Made by a program: the position numbers and the translations under genes. Shown in pieces: positions 48,101 through 54,682 of a stretch of 64,000 bases of DNA; positions within the stretch are counted from its first letter, which is position 1; each line of letters starts with the position of its first letter. This DNA comes from Aplectana chamaeleonis. Taxonomy: Eukaryota; Nematoda; Chromadorea; Rhabditida; Cosmocercidae. Location of the stretch: contig JAPDOI010000374.1 in NCBI GenBank assembly GCA_029168955.1, positions 558,001 to 622,000 of the forward strand, written 5' to 3'. The notes under the pieces were generated by a model. It worked only from the letters and a program-made list of their open reading frames with translations. It did no database searches and had not been told where the DNA came from.

Positions 48101-51100
48101 CTACATCCCGGACTGCTCACTGCTTTAACCGCTGGCCCTTGGAGAAACGCGCACCAATTTTGTTCACAGTTAAAACTCGGTGATGATGGTAGTTTATAAT
48201 CGTCTCCTTGCGATAAGTCTGATGCCAATTTGCCGACCGGACAGAAGGCTCGATTGACCTTTGGCAAGGATTGATCACGCGACCTTGTGAGGCGACAGTG
48301 GCGAGTCTCGCCACTGCGCCACACGCCCCCAATATTGTACTATATACCTCGAACGTTATAGAAATCAAACAGAAGAACGGACCATCTGCAGAAAATTCGC
48401 TGCAATCATTATTGTCTGCGCATTCTCATCCGATATTAGAAGTTTGCCGCTATAGGCGAATGATACTAGCTGTTCAAGCGCATCAAATTCGAGATCTAAA
48501 AGAGTGTATGGAGAACAAAAAAAGATAGACCACAAAGTCGCTTTGAATTTTCGACTGACCTTGGAGCTCAACCTCATCTTTGTTCATCTCTTTCATCTCC
48601 GTGGTGAACATGGCACGGAAGTAGGGTATTGTTGCTGCTAGCACAATCTAAAGTGTGCAATTTATATTTTGATCAAAAAAGAGATCACATCAGCCCATTC
48701 TCAGAACCACCATGTTTCGCTCTTGATCAGTTTTGCATCAGTGTTGAGGTGCGAGTCTTTTAGAACCACTGCCTTCGACTTAGAGCAGGGCTCTGCGTTA
48801 TAAAGTTAACGTGTTGACGCATTAACGGTTTGACGCAATTTTTTGACAGAATTCGCTCAACAAGTTAACGGGAAACGGGTGAAAATACGGTAATCGGTTT
48901 TGTTAATTAATTAATTTAATACGCCACATAATGTAGGTATGGAAAACAAGCGACAGAGTATAATACAGCAGAAAAGAAATGTGGCACATTCGGGCTACGG
49001 CGCGAGGTATGATACTAGTCAACCCCCTCCCAATTCCGTGATTCCCTTAGCCATGAGGAGATTATGACAACGACTGGGGGGGGGCAGGGTACGGAGTTAC
49101 GCATTACCAGAATGCAAAAAATACTCGAAGCTTTGAGTTTGAAGGATGAAAAAAACGGGGCTCATTTCAATTTGAAGATCCGATTGTGGTCTCACATTGA
49201 TGGTAGAGTGGTCTCACAGCTCAAAAGTTGTCAGTGGAACCTCTCGGTCTTCGTAAACAAGGGGTTCGCGAATATATGGTCTTTTTAGCTGCAAAATATT
49301 GGTGTAGGACCTTGAAAAGTGTAGATAAATTAACTAGAACTTTTCTTATACGCGGATCAATAGTACTTTTCCAAAGACTGTGGAATATATTGAGGAACTG
49401 CTTGGGGAAATGGCCGACTATTCGAAAAATCGAATGTATTAACTTTTCGTATAAATAAGATATTTACAGTTCCGAGCAATTCAATATTCTGGACGAGGTA
49501 AATTTTCGTTAGATCTGGAAACAGTCGGATAGAGTAATGGTCCAATTAGAAACCCACAGTCCATAGATACGGTTCGTCGGGAGGGTGTACTACACGTTTC
49601 TCCGCGCCTATGGATGGGCGCGGTCTCTATGAACACGGCAGAAAAACCTACCCGGCGAACGGTTCAGCGTCGATTATAAGTTGTTTCGAAAAGCAAACCT
49701 CTACGCTAGTTTTTTAATTTTGCGAGGTAACTCATAGCTTTTTAGGGCAAATCATTCACTGTTCACTCATCCCTAATGTCGACAGATATGCCTCGCTGGC
49801 CTTCCTGAAGCTTTTTTGTAAGTGGACAAGGTTGTTCTTGATGAATAATTTATCCTTTCGAAAGACCAGATTTTTTTTTCAAATATTGCTCGATTTCGCG
49901 CTTCTATTGTTGATATTTTTCAACAATGAAGAATCACAAGCAAGTTTGACGTGCTCAGGGAAACTGGGGCGTCGGCAACAGGTTAGTCCGCACAAAATGA
50001 GCCACCGCTGGCCAACTCGCCGATATTCGGAGGTTGTGATCTGGTCGATGTCAAACTGTTGCACAGCAACATAGCGTTTTCGCGCTCTAGATAGAACGGA
50101 AGTGTACGGCGCATTTTTCAAGCATGGTTCAAATGACAAGAGTGCAGCCGATTCAATTGCTCAAGTAGATTGGCTCTTCCCAGCATCTGGAGGCCCTGCG
50201 CATCCATTGGCGGCTCCAGTGGAGGCTGGGCGACTAAATGGCGAGGCGCGTCGGTGTGCCGATGGCGGCGCATGCCGGTGGGCCTGTTGCGACGCTAGTC
50301 AGTGTAAAGTAGTTTCTAAGCTAGATGAAACAGTCCTACAGGATGTGAACTGCTGCTAAATAGGTCGCTAAACGCGACGCATCGAAATGTCAACATGCGG
50401 ACGTCGCTGGGCAACGAGCAGGTCTCAGGCAGACAATGCGCTCGATTTGACTTGTCAGGAAGCGGTTTATGAGATGACAACTGATCAACCTGTTGACGAA
50501 GCCCCAGTTTGCCTGAGTGCATTGAGGGCAAGGTGTCGTGCAAAATGTATTTTCGGATCTTTTGGGGGAAACTGATAATTTATTGATTTTTTCGGGGTCG
50601 GTCAACGATTTTTTTCTCTATTTCTAACGAACTCGAAAATTAACGTTTCAACACATTAACGGGTTGAAACGGGTTTTATATCAAAGCTAACAATCGACGA
50701 ATTATCTAACAAATATTTTTCATTCACGTGCACCACCTATGAATCGGAGTAACATCGGCATAGATCCTAATGAAACATTGCGTTCCCAATTGGAGGTTGG
50801 CGCAAACTCGGTGCACCAATGTTGTAGCGTAAGACACCGAGTTTGCGCCAACCTTCAGTAGTGAACGCATAGTTTCATTAGGATCCATTCCGACGTTATC
50901 TACAATGTTTTTCTTTCATTCACGAAATGAGATCTGTCACTGGATTGTGTAACTTGTTGGTGAAGCGGGGTTTGATAGGATGGCTCGACTGCGGCACGTC
51001 ATTTCCAACAAGAACAGCCAAGCTTCTCCTTATTGTTCTTATTCTGCAACCGCGCAGTGGTTTTTGTCACAGGTTCAGGAACTGGGCGACCAGTATAGGA

Positions 51101-52652
51101 CTCGCAAAAGGTCCATTGCGGTGAGAATAGTAGGTTTCTTCGGACACTTGAATAAATGCGCGGTGTCGTGTCCGGGACTACCACAGTCCGGGCATGCGCC
51201 AGGTTTGCTGCTGCCGATTCAGGTTACGTAAACCGTGAGCAATATTGAGTGACCACAGCGCAGCAAAAGAAGAGCACATCTGACTCGCTGGCCGAGTTGT
51301 TGAGACTCGGACTCGCAATCCCGAGGCGGCACTACTCCCAAGACAGGGTGCACGGTCACCTTTCCAAGATGCCCTCGAATGAACTGGGTAGAGTTCATGT
51401 AATAAATTTAGTCTGATGAATGAATGGAGCTGAAACGGTAGCTCGCCGCGCGCGAATCAAAACATCGTTGGCCAGTGATGCCGCCAACACCGCACGGCCA
51501 GCCGCTTGGTCCGTGCGTCAGACTAAATCGAATACGGAAATCATATGCTCTTCACGCAGGAAATGAAGCTTTTCCTAATTTGGGGTCAGCCCATCTCTGT
51601 GCATCAACTTTACTAGGGGCGTTTGCGAACGGTGTCCTGATTGATATACCTCTTGCGTGCTCCAGCATTTTCCTTGTCGGATTATTTGGTTGCTTGATAG
51701 CATTAGTGAGCATCTGCTGTGCTTGGAGTTCACAATGTTCTTTATACCTGGCCAGATTACCTGTTGGCGAGCTCCTTATGCAGCCAGTGGCGATTCTCAG
51801 AGCAGCATTCTGTACTTGCTTCAACTTAGTCCAGGAGCTGTCCGACACCAAGTGCTGCCACACTGGTGCAGCGTACTCCAGCGCAGGCTGTAGTGTAGCT
51901 CTATGAGTCGCCATTATAGTCTCCCTGCTGCTGCCCCACGATGCTCCTGACAAAGCTCTCAAAACATTGAGCTTCGCATTGACGACTGCCTGTTTCTGTT
52001 CCGTGTTCTGTGGAACTTCAGTAAAGGGTCGAGAATGAGGCCAATCAACTTGATGTACTTCAGCCGATAGCAAGAATTCACATCACATTTGACATCAGGG
52101 TGGGCAGTGTTCCTTGGGGTCTGTTGTGACCACTGACAAAGATTCTGCGACAGAGACTGTGAGGATCACGCTATCGAGGACGAACTTCAGATTGACGAAA
52201 TAGTATCATTATTGTTAGCGGCTACCTGTAAGTCACGGTTCTAGCACATAATGGTGATGTCGTCGGCATACATGACAATCAAGCAATGCTCATCGAGGGG
52301 ATTTCAAAGCTATGCGGGAAAGAGTCCAATCGCAGAGTTTGTTGAATTCAGTCGCACTGGGGGGGGGGAGGAACAGAAAGGTGGTCTGCAAACTATCTTT
52401 CCTGAACCAGTAACCATTTGATGCTCCATTCGGCAGTGAAACTTACGAGTCATTTGTGCCTTGAGATCGAGCTTTTTTTGAGATAATTATTCTCTACCAA
52501 CTTTGCATGTTCCGAAAATTTATATGTTCTGTAAATTCCTAAAGTTCAAACTAACAAATCACCTTATGCGCATTGATTTTCCGTCCTTGTACGACAAGTA
52601 CAATATCGCAAAGCTGGCTGTTGCAGCGAAGATCGTTGAGGGAGGTGAATGC
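11074..52652 (-). CDS. KLHL18-like BTB-BACK-Kelch protein gene, exons spread over 41.6 kb
   Basis: Known role: BTB-BACK-Kelch proteins are substrate adaptors for cullin-3 ubiquitin ligases; BTB binds CUL3 and the Kelch propeller binds the substrate. Seen: in transcription order, exons 52563-52652, 48560-48647, 48383-48495, 30468-30568, 30189-30407, 24768-24870 and 24594-24705 join in phase with GT-AG introns into a continuous BTB plus BACK of about 275 residues. Then 12149-12295, 11996-12085, 11842-11940, 11365-11461 and 11074-11114 give Kelch blades and a stop. The first coding exon was not found upstream of 52652. One or more Kelch exons are missing between 24594 and 12295, where the phases (1 to 0) do not match. 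Similarity is strongest to KLHL18 (IVLAATIPYFRAMFT region). The propeller looks short, so decay cannot be excluded. Confidence 0.85.
11365..11461 (-). CDS. KLHL exon: Kelch blade
   Basis: It reads VYSPVKNEWRPGVSMTVPRY then GAAAVVLDGYLY. The acceptor is TTTCTAG and the donor ACG/GTATGT. The 380-bp intron before it carries a tRNA-like SINE. Confidence 0.85.
11650..11776 (-). repeat. tRNA-like SINE, family 2, copy 1
   Basis: It lies inside a KLHL intron. On the minus strand it starts GGGCGCGTGTGGGGCACTGG and runs through TCTATCC to GGCGTCAGACTTGTCC. It is colinear with 48209-48330. The A-box is TGGGGCACTGG; the B-box is degenerate. Confidence 0.65.
11842..11940 (-). CDS. KLHL exon: Kelch blade
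   Basis: It reads VTLLLTRRHHPATAFLNGEL then YVCGGVDSETLTA. The acceptor is TTTCTAG and the preceding intron is 55 bp. The donor (GCT/GTGTAGG) is the best of two choices by phase. Confidence 0.82.
11996..12085 (-). CDS. KLHL exon: Kelch blade
   Basis: It reads VYAIGGSFLEEDPESVEFFN and YSKNEWTNLE, phase 0 to 0. The preceding intron is 63 bp. Confidence 0.85.
12149..12295 (-). CDS. KLHL exon: Kelch blade
   Basis: It reads SNIVGGSSNDDADIWSVVEM, YNPSTERWSDVMPM and ends FQNK: the GG, Y-P and W marks of a Kelch repeat. Phase 0 to 0, donor AAG/GTGAGG, acceptor AATTCAG. Confidence 0.88.
12402..12470 (-). CDS. Possible extra KLHL exon (weak)
   Basis: Twenty-three codons (QTASGKWCVLWLAECSDRTN and on) with a TTCGCAG acceptor and an excellent GTAAGT donor, phase 0 to 0, which fits the next exon. 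The Kelch resemblance is slight (a Trp followed by a short spacing to the GG of the next exon). It does not solve the phase-1 join from 24594. Confidence 0.25.
12513..12625 (+). repeat. tRNA-like element with inverted ends, copy 1
   Basis: It begins TTTTAGTCTGACGCATGG and ends CCATTCATCAGACTAAAA, so the ends are inverted repeats. Inside are an A-box-like TGGCCGTGCGG (12541) and a B-box-like GGTTTCGATTC (near 12578). Three relatives occur at 14978, 29942 and 51405. Confidence 0.7.
12626..13255. other. Intron sequence, MITE remnant
   Basis: The part 13015-13170, ending CTGTGCCTTTAATG, matches 58214-58400 in reverse and belongs to another TTAA MITE-like family. The rest has no recognised content. 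It lies within the KLHL gene span. Confidence 0.45.
13256..14414. repeat. Long foldback element
   Basis: The left arm from TGCCTCTACTTGAACTCG (13256) and the right arm ending GAGTTCAAGTAGAGGCA (14414) are imperfect inverted copies of about 560 bp around a centre near 13835. Examples are 13690-13790 against 13870-13980. No ORF is conserved. Confidence 0.75.
14599..14884. repeat. GC-rich inverted repeat
   Basis: Arms 14599-14682 and 14801-14884 are about 85 bp each and nearly complementary, around a 118-bp loop. The right arm runs directly into the ATGT microsatellite. Confidence 0.75.
14887..14960. repeat. ATGT microsatellite 1
   Basis: About 18 perfect tetranucleotide units. They read as MYVC repeats in three frames, which is not coding evidence. 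Confidence 0.95.
14978..15096 (-). repeat. tRNA-like element with inverted ends, copy 2
   Basis: It has CTAGTCTGATGAATGGA at one end and CCATGCGTCAGACTAG at the other; the body is the reverse complement of 12513-12625. It lies between two ATGT microsatellites. Confidence 0.7.
15115..15219. repeat. ATGT microsatellite 2
   Basis: About 26 perfect units. It abuts the left arm of the long inverted repeat, as microsatellite 3 does on the right arm. Confidence 0.95.
15220..18260. repeat. Left arm of a large inverted repeat
   Basis: Segments 15220-15636 and 17956-18260 are the reverse complement of 19320-19735 and 18990-19319, where they are directly joined. The 2.3 kb at 15637-17955 exist only in this arm. 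That part has no recognised gene and holds a diverged direct duplication (about 15880-16010 and 16220-16350). Confidence 0.8.
18261..18989. other. Loop of the large inverted repeat, no gene recognised
   Basis: AT-rich sequence. A 72-codon minus-strand ORF at 18486-18704 has no recognisable domain and no splice support. Confidence 0.4.
18990..19735. repeat. Right arm of the large inverted repeat
   Basis: Colinear inverted copy of 17956-18260 plus 15220-15636. The join near 19319 is abrupt with at most a few bases of microhomology. Confidence 0.8.
19736..19797. repeat. ATGT microsatellite 3, RTE target
   Basis: About 15 units, interrupted by RTE copy 1; the tract resumes as degenerate ATGT at 23094-23135. 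Confidence 0.95.
19798..23091 (+). mobile_element. RTE-clade non-LTR retrotransposon, copy 1 (dead)
   Basis: Full-length relative of the copy at 38972, from the GGGGTGTGTATACAAG start to the AAGTCAAGTAAGTC tail. It was inserted inside an ATGT microsatellite, so the target duplication cannot be separated from the repeat. Length 3.29 kb fits the clade. Confidence 0.93.
20012..23051 (+). pseudogene. RTE endonuclease-reverse transcriptase, decayed
   Basis: Same protein as in copy 2. By comparison with copy 2 the lesions are: start ATG to ATT at 20012; two extra bases near 20058; CAG to TAG at 20620; TGG to TGA at 21586; an insertion of about 14 bp including an A run near 21813; TGG to TAG at 22944; AAA to TAA near 22996. 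The YADD motif (near 22170) and the 1.1 kb frame 21813-22946 remain open. It serves as an undamaged template at the two places where copy 2 has frameshifts. Confidence 0.93.
23093..23135. repeat. ATGT microsatellite, far side of RTE copy 1
   Basis: Degenerate ATGT units directly after the RTE tail, the continuation of microsatellite 3. Confidence 0.85.
23136..24593. other. KLHL intron, no exon recognised
   Basis: A missing Kelch exon should lie between 12.5 and 24.6 kb on the minus strand, but nothing in this stretch has the GG, Y-P, W pattern in an open frame. It contains the hairpin at 23618-23693. Confidence 0.4.
23618..23693. repeat. Perfect 22-bp-stem hairpin
   Basis: Positions 23618-23639 and 23672-23693 are perfectly complementary around a 32-nt loop. 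The size is in the range of a microRNA precursor or a tiny foldback remnant. Confidence 0.8.
24594..24705 (-). CDS. KLHL exon: linker into the Kelch propeller
   Basis: It reads IDEAVKYHQNPEQRARLRPF and ends LIFAMG, matching the conserved VDEAKxYHL...LIYAVGG linker. The acceptor is TTACCACAG, the donor ATGG/GTAAGG, phase 1 out. The 62-bp intron to the previous exon is typical for nematodes. Confidence 0.9.
24768..24870 (-). CDS. KLHL exon: end of BACK domain
   Basis: It reads LLEAVRLPLLKSSFLLGELV and ends PACREL. The join to the BACK exon restores the family spacing between ELRK and RLPL exactly. The donor is GTGAGT. It follows a 5.3 kb intron filled by inverted repeats. Confidence 0.9.
24985..29535. 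repeat. Composite of three inverted repeats in a KLHL intron
   Basis: Outer arms 24985-25965 and 28655-29535 are diverged inverted copies. An inner pair is 25883-26152 with 26942-27190. A third palindrome is centred near 27839 (arms about 27300-27803 and 27875-28378, GCCAGCCAGGTCGGTGGAGC and its complement). In the outer arms the same reading frame stays recognisable (KALTTSI.NF.KRLIVGI and VQRAAANI, minus strand 25537-25737 and plus strand near 28870-29050), which suggests an old coding remnant of unknown function. Confidence 0.65.
26153..26941. other. CpG-rich core between inverted repeats, unidentified
   Basis: Unlike the AT-rich surroundings. It starts with a GTGCTGGG...CCCCGGCAC hairpin (26176-26203). 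A 172-codon plus-strand ORF (26187-26705) shows no known domain or start context and was not called a gene. Confidence 0.35.
29942..30068 (-). repeat. tRNA-like element with inverted ends, copy 3 (diverged)
   Basis: TTTAGTCCGACGCATGA at one end and TCCATTCACCAGAA at the other, with body elements GGTAGATCAC...GCGCGGCCAGC. Relative to the body the two end types are swapped compared with copy 1. Confidence 0.5.
30189..30407 (-). CDS. KLHL exon: BACK domain
   Basis: It reads DALEPLISAADRCIQIHFFS, then SDVIELLNMNELHVESEKDV and ends near SYTL, a clear BACK domain. The preceding intron is 60 bp with a TTTTCAG acceptor. The donor is CTCAG/GTATCA, phase 2. Confidence 0.92.
30468..30568 (-). CDS. KLHL exon: BTB-BACK linker (3-box)
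   Basis: It reads VDFIAEEFVHRVQKRLHSSN and on to FCAALGY, phase 0 to 2. Spacing from FLQM to RLHSSN matches the family. The donor TATAG/GTGCTG was chosen over an earlier GT because only it keeps the next exon in frame. Confidence 0.88.
30569..31402. other. Start of the 17.8 kb KLHL intron, repeats only
   Basis: No gene recognised. Sequence from about 31265 belongs to the family 1 MITE body (CCCTGTTCTCCCCTTCATTC and on), which continues after the insertion at 31403-31953 to a decayed end TGTGTCTTTAA near 32115. Confidence 0.5.
31403..31953. mobile_element. Mutator-like foldback MITE (551 bp)
   Basis: It starts GGCATGTGGATCGAATCCAC and ends with its complement. Arms of about 115 bp flank a 320-bp centre. 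Flanking 9-bp direct repeats TGCTTTCAG (31394-31402) and TGCTTTCGG (31954-31962) differ by one base. A 9-bp duplication is typical of Mutator-like elements. It split a family 1 MITE. Confidence 0.78.
32864..33819 (-). pseudogene. 5'-truncated non-LTR retrotransposon in element A
   Basis: The minus strand encodes the C-terminal part of a CR1/jockey-like ORF: LLGVFLDPSSRFHENT, TYKTMIQPTLEYGAP, and the zinc-binding CPDCQNTAHDSLHLFSC (C-x2-C-x4-H-x3-H-x3-C). Frames are broken between these blocks. It ends in a GAA microsatellite tail. It is flanked by 8-bp duplications GGCGGTCT (32856-32863 and 33820-33827); element B has the empty site at about 62200. Confidence 0.88.
34824..34846. repeat. Hairpin with 10-bp stem and GAA loop
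   Basis: CTCCAGCCGC, GAA, GCGGCTGGAG, followed by AGGTTTGGTTTTG. It forms the left edge of the 34823-42477 insertion. Related hairpins with a different stem lie at 44494-44514 and 57294-57314. Confidence 0.8.
35051..35138. repeat. 7-bp tandem repeat GCCGTRG
   Basis: About 13 head-to-tail units alternating mainly GCCGTAG and GCCGTGG. Confidence 0.9.
35258..36545. repeat. 42-bp minisatellite carrying a CRE octamer in each unit
   Basis: About 31 units of 40-42 bp reading GATGACGTCATCGGGACGTC, then GTGAAAAGTGCTTCGGGC with small variants. Nearly every unit has TGACGTCA, the palindromic CREB/ATF site. A 250-bp block is duplicated: the rare variants at 35780-35955 recur at 36030-36205. It lies inside element A in the KLHL intron. 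Confidence 0.93.
36546..37340. repeat. Three higher-order repeats ending in single CRE units
   Basis: Three copies of about 250 bp (36546-36795, 36796-37040, 37041-37260). Each has GGGCACTCAAGATTCAAGTC, a conserved stretch, a CCCGTCTAGGATAGTCCCA end and then one or two CRE units. Confidence 0.85.
37341..38225. other. No recognised gene
   Basis: A plus-strand ORF at 37910-38101 (AGYVWATNYNRGLRSLSELV) looks protein-like but has no recognised domain, splice context or partner. It may be a fragment of an unidentified element. Confidence 0.3.
38226..38531. mobile_element. 306-bp Mutator-like MITE, copy 1
   Basis: TIRs of about 45 bp contain ATGCCGATCA and GCAGGGCTACCGTAACC. They are flanked by 9-bp CACATCGAG at 38217-38225 and 38532-38540. 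It is exactly the same length as the copy at 45529 but inverted. It carries a TATAAAAG motif on the minus strand near 38435. Confidence 0.88.
38692..38885. repeat. Inverted-repeat arm left of RTE copy 2
   Basis: It is the reverse complement of 42290-42482 (TTCTGTAAAAAAGGGGTCTC and on to GGTTTGTTTCCGCTG). RTE copy 2 sits in the loop. Confidence 0.78.
38972..42246 (+). mobile_element. RTE-clade retrotransposon, copy 2, full length (3275 bp)
   Basis: Flanked by the 10-bp target duplication ATCGGCACTC (38962-38971 and 42247-42256). It starts GGGGGTGTGTATAC and ends AAGTCAAGTAAGTC without a poly-A tail, as in RTE elements. It is very similar along its length to copy 1. Confidence 0.95.
39185..42206 (+). 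pseudogene. RTE ORF: AP-endonuclease plus reverse transcriptase, two 1-bp deletions
   Basis: Role: nicks target DNA and reverse-transcribes the element RNA at the nick. Seen: endonuclease motifs in order, TLNCRSLS (Asn near residue 14), LQETRL (Glu 43), GIDANAKMG, SDHRPV (near 256); then RT blocks SWRHAIIVPLHKK, RPGRSTIDQVF, FDSPHRDRL, GVRQGAVAGPF and YADDIVLF; then a C-terminal region with GSETWAA, ERKLFRRLLGYFWPRVC and LRLLGHILRR. ATG 39185 lies just before the endonuclease. Two single-base losses, in a T run (41017-41021) and a C run (near 41310), put the RT core out of frame; copy 1 has the longer runs at both sites. Total length is consistent with about 1007 codons otherwise. Confidence 0.93.
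42290..42482. repeat. Inverted-repeat arm right of RTE copy 2
   Basis: Partner of 38692-38885. It ends CCCCTTTTTTACAGAATC at the border where element A sequence resumes. Confidence 0.75.
43255..44470. other. Interior of the TTAA element, no gene recognised
   Basis: Two diverged direct repeats of about 75 bp, GTTCGGAAAATGTGCTTTCACC (43318-43395) and its relative at 43502-43570. Confidence 0.4.
44494..44514. repeat. Hairpin with 9-bp stem and GAA loop
   Basis: GGTGAGCGC, GAA, GCGCTCACC followed by AGGTTTGGCTTTG, the same layout as 34824-34846 with a different stem. Confidence 0.8.
45050..45528. repeat. 42-bp minisatellite 2
   Basis: About 11 units of roughly 40-42 bp of the type GTGCGCCGGACGCCGTAGAA then AGTGTGCGGGACCCAAATGA. 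It resumes at 45844-45920 after the MITE insertion. The long frames through it are repeat artefacts. Confidence 0.9.
45529..45834. mobile_element. 306-bp Mutator-like MITE, copy 2
   Basis: Flanked by 9-bp GACCCAAAT at 45520-45528 and 45835-45843, both part of minisatellite 2. The TIRs match copy 1. TATAAAAG lies on the plus strand near 45629, followed by a GC-rich hairpin-forming stretch. Confidence 0.9.
46182..46517. repeat. Near-perfect 120-bp-arm palindrome
   Basis: Arms 46182-46306 and 46395-46517 are almost perfectly complementary over about 120 bp (CACGCGTG marks the inner ends) around an 88-bp loop. Confidence 0.88.
48209..48330 (-). repeat. tRNA-like SINE, family 2, copy 2
   Basis: On the minus strand, A-box TGGCGCAGTGG and B-box GATCAATCC in a tRNA-like spacing. 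It runs to GGCATCAGACTTATCGC. Related to 11650-11776. It lies just downstream of a BTB exon in the KLHL intron. Confidence 0.7.
48383..48495 (-). CDS. KLHL exon: end of BTB domain
   Basis: It reads DLEFDALEQLVSFAYSGKLL and runs to ANFLQM, phase 1 to 0. The preceding intron (48496-48559) is 64 bp with a CTCTTTTAG acceptor. The next intron is 17.8 kb and contains hAT-like element A. Confidence 0.9.
48560..48647 (-). CDS. KLHL exon: middle of BTB domain
   Basis: It reads IVLAATIPYFRAMFTTEMKE and continues to DEVELQ, the core BTB helix pair and the most KLHL18-like part. Phase 0 to 1. The acceptor is ACTTTAG and the donor AAG/GTCAGT. Confidence 0.9.
48787..50690. other. Possible degraded hAT-like element
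   Basis: CAGGGCTCTGCGTTATAAAG at 48787 is followed by many GTTAACG/GTTGACGC subterminal motifs. Inverted motifs of the same kind (AACACATTAACGGGTTGAAA) lie near 50645-50680. No matching terminus or duplication was found on the right. No gene recognised between. Confidence 0.35.
50747..50897. repeat. Foldback hairpin element
   Basis: Arms of about 63 bp, with a perfect 20-bp core AGGTTGGCGCAAACTCGGTG and its complement around a short loop. The outer parts (GATCCTAATGAAACATTGCG) also pair. Confidence 0.8.
51130..52020 (-). pseudogene. Non-LTR retrotransposon 3' part, split by a tRNA-like element
   Basis: The minus strand matches the 60739-61617 copy: NTEQKQAVVNAKLNVLRALS, LQPALEYAAPVWQHL and VQNAALRIATG (52010-51760). 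After the insert at 51405-51528 it continues ESESQQLGQRVRCALL and the zinc motif CPDCGSPGHDTAHLFKC. An in-frame stop lies between these last two. Confidence 0.85.
51405..51528 (-). repeat. tRNA-like element with inverted ends, copy 4
   Basis: It starts ATTTAGTCTGATGAATG and ends CGTGCGTCAGACTAAAT, inserted in a retrotransposon ORF. This shows it is mobile rather than a fixed tRNA relic. Confidence 0.75.
52563..52652 (-). CDS. KLHL exon: start of BTB domain
   Basis: Thirty codons, phase 0 to 0, reading AFTSLNDLRCNSQLCDIVLV... and ending INAHK. This is the classic BTB opening (LCD, then AHK). The acceptor is TTTTTCAG and the donor AAG/GTGATT. The intron that follows is 3.9 kb and holds a non-LTR fragment, a SINE and hairpin repeats. 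Confidence 0.9.
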
Positions 52653-53029
52653 CTGAAAAAGTAGACTACACTGAGAACAACCTCAGACAATAAGAAGGTC
52701 ATGGCTGAACTGAATAGTGAACAGTTAGTCAGCCCCCTAATGACCTCATTTTCTATACATTGTTCTTGCTGTTCTCCCCACAGCTGTAGTCCCAGTGGCC
52801 ATAAGGTACATGAGCAGTTGGGTAGCCTAGCAGCCAACCAGAAGCTAACTACAACCAAACACAACTTTCGTAAACTAAATAATTCTTGTGCAAGGATCTG
52901 ATCCTCCACGTTGGTGTATGAGGTCTAGGAGACGACCGCTACACGGTCGTAGTGGTGATAACGGGTGCGGGCAGCTGCGAACGACGGCGGGAGTATAGCA
53001 ATATGTTCATGAAAGGTTCAACCATGCCA
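52653..53029. other. Upstream of the first recognised KLHL exon
   Basis: Should be intron or 5' region of the KLHL gene. No start exon is recognisable. Confidence 0.3.
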
Positions 53030-53517
53030 TTAAAGGCAGTGTTCACGATAAGAATCGTTTTTATGCTCTTTCGCCAATCTTGAAGACGGTCCCATGCTGA
53101 TTTCAATGATGTTTTTGGAATCGTACAAGACCTTCTAGTAACGGAGTTATGGTCTCTCAAAAATTGAGCTAGGGAAGCATGGTGGACAAGTTGTCCGAGG
53201 CTTGTAACTTCCGTCTTCTGCAGCCGATGTATGCGAGCTGACCTGAGCAAAGAGAGAAGTTGAGAATGAAGGGAAGAGCGGGGTTATTGATCGGAAACCA
53301 TCGCTCATCTCTCAATCTCAAAAATTCATTTGTTCACGTCGGTGGAAAGTGCATCTGGGGTGTGACGAGCTGACGGGTGACAAACTTTGGGGCCGTGGGG
53401 GACCGTTCCGAGCTCATTTTTCTTACTTTTTTCAACGTTAGGGTTGCGTTAGGCCCCACAGCTGCCGATCTCCACCAAAAAATCAGACATGGTTTTTATC
53501 GTGGACACTGTCTTTAA
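53030..53517. repeat. TTAA MITE, family 1, complete copy
   Basis: 488 bp from TTAAAGGCAGTGTTCACGAT to TCGTGGACACTGTCTTTAA. Best reference copy for those at 1, 4381, 6437 and 31265. Confidence 0.85.
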
Positions 53518-54682
53518 GGTGTCCGCTAGCATCCGAGAAGAACTGTATCTGTGACGTGCTGGAAGTGCAGCTCGTATGGAACAGGGTAGCTTGCCAGACT
53601 AGACGTCTGTCTAGCTTTTTGAGCGCCGTGCGGCTCTCCTTCTTCCTGCAATGGCTAGCGACCGCTTGTAGGTGGGAGTGGGGCCAACGGTAGCCCTGTG
53701 GTTTTTTGGGATTCAGGGGAAACACAGTCTCGTCAAGCAATTACCCAGCCACAGTACCTCGCACACTGAGCTCAGCCATCTACCACGTCGAATGATATGA
53801 CAACCGTTGGGAAGCAGAATAATCACGGGTTGCACAGAATGCCAGGGATTCTGAACAACAAGGACACATCGACTAGGCACCATGGAGATTGATTCATGCT
53901 CTGCACCTACAACGCCAGAACAATCTCTCGGCACTCGACAACTCAATGATGGGATGAAATGGCTCTGCACCCAGAGGCCGGCTTCCCCTTGCCGTATTCA
54001 TAGGTTCTCTTAAAAACAATAATATCTTCCCGGTTGCAAGGAAATATGCAACAAAACTCAAAAGGCCGAATGAGCACTTCCTGACTGAGGGTCTATTCAT
54101 ACACGCAAATAATCCCCGTGAAACGGTATATCTGCATGCCGATAAAGTCCCGGTAAAGAATCCTCTAATTCGGAGTGAAATTTATTTCCGTTTAGTGCGT
54201 GCGGCTGCGCGCGCATGCTGCAAACCCTTTTCCCCCAAACACTTTCTCGTTGCGTTTTTTGTTTGTTCTCATGACTGACCCTGCTCACAATGTTCTATCA
54301 AGCTTGCGAGGCTCGCGATACAATATGTTCAGAATCGCAAGAGACAGTTTGAGTTTCCACGTAAGTCAGCCGACAAAACCGCTTTTGAGCGGGGCGAACA
54401 ATGAGTGACAATGAAGGGGAAAGAAGCGGCTCGGCGTTTATTTCTGGAAGGAGCCTAAAAGACTGTTTTCTACAGTGACTCGTCTAGAATACACGGGTTA
54501 CTGCTAGTTTGAGACAATATAATATTTGAAACGCGCTCTTCTTGAGGACTGGTACCGGAAACAATATGAAGTCTGCGCGAATGGCCGTGCGGACGGCGTG
54601 TGTGATGCAAAACCATAGTGTCGCGCGAGTCTTCGATGGGCGGAAAACAGCTGACTGCAGCTGTGTTTGTCATCAACTTTAC
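53518..54682. other. No feature recognised
   Basis: Only short non-conserved frames; no repeat partner noticed in the window. Confidence 0.4.

Noticed and set aside
51285..51350. tRNA-Ser/Leu-like stretch TGGCCGAGTTGTTGAGACTC
   Set aside because: It is colinear with the non-LTR ORF (ESESQQLGQRVRCALL) and matches the copy at 61330; no B-box or cloverleaf.
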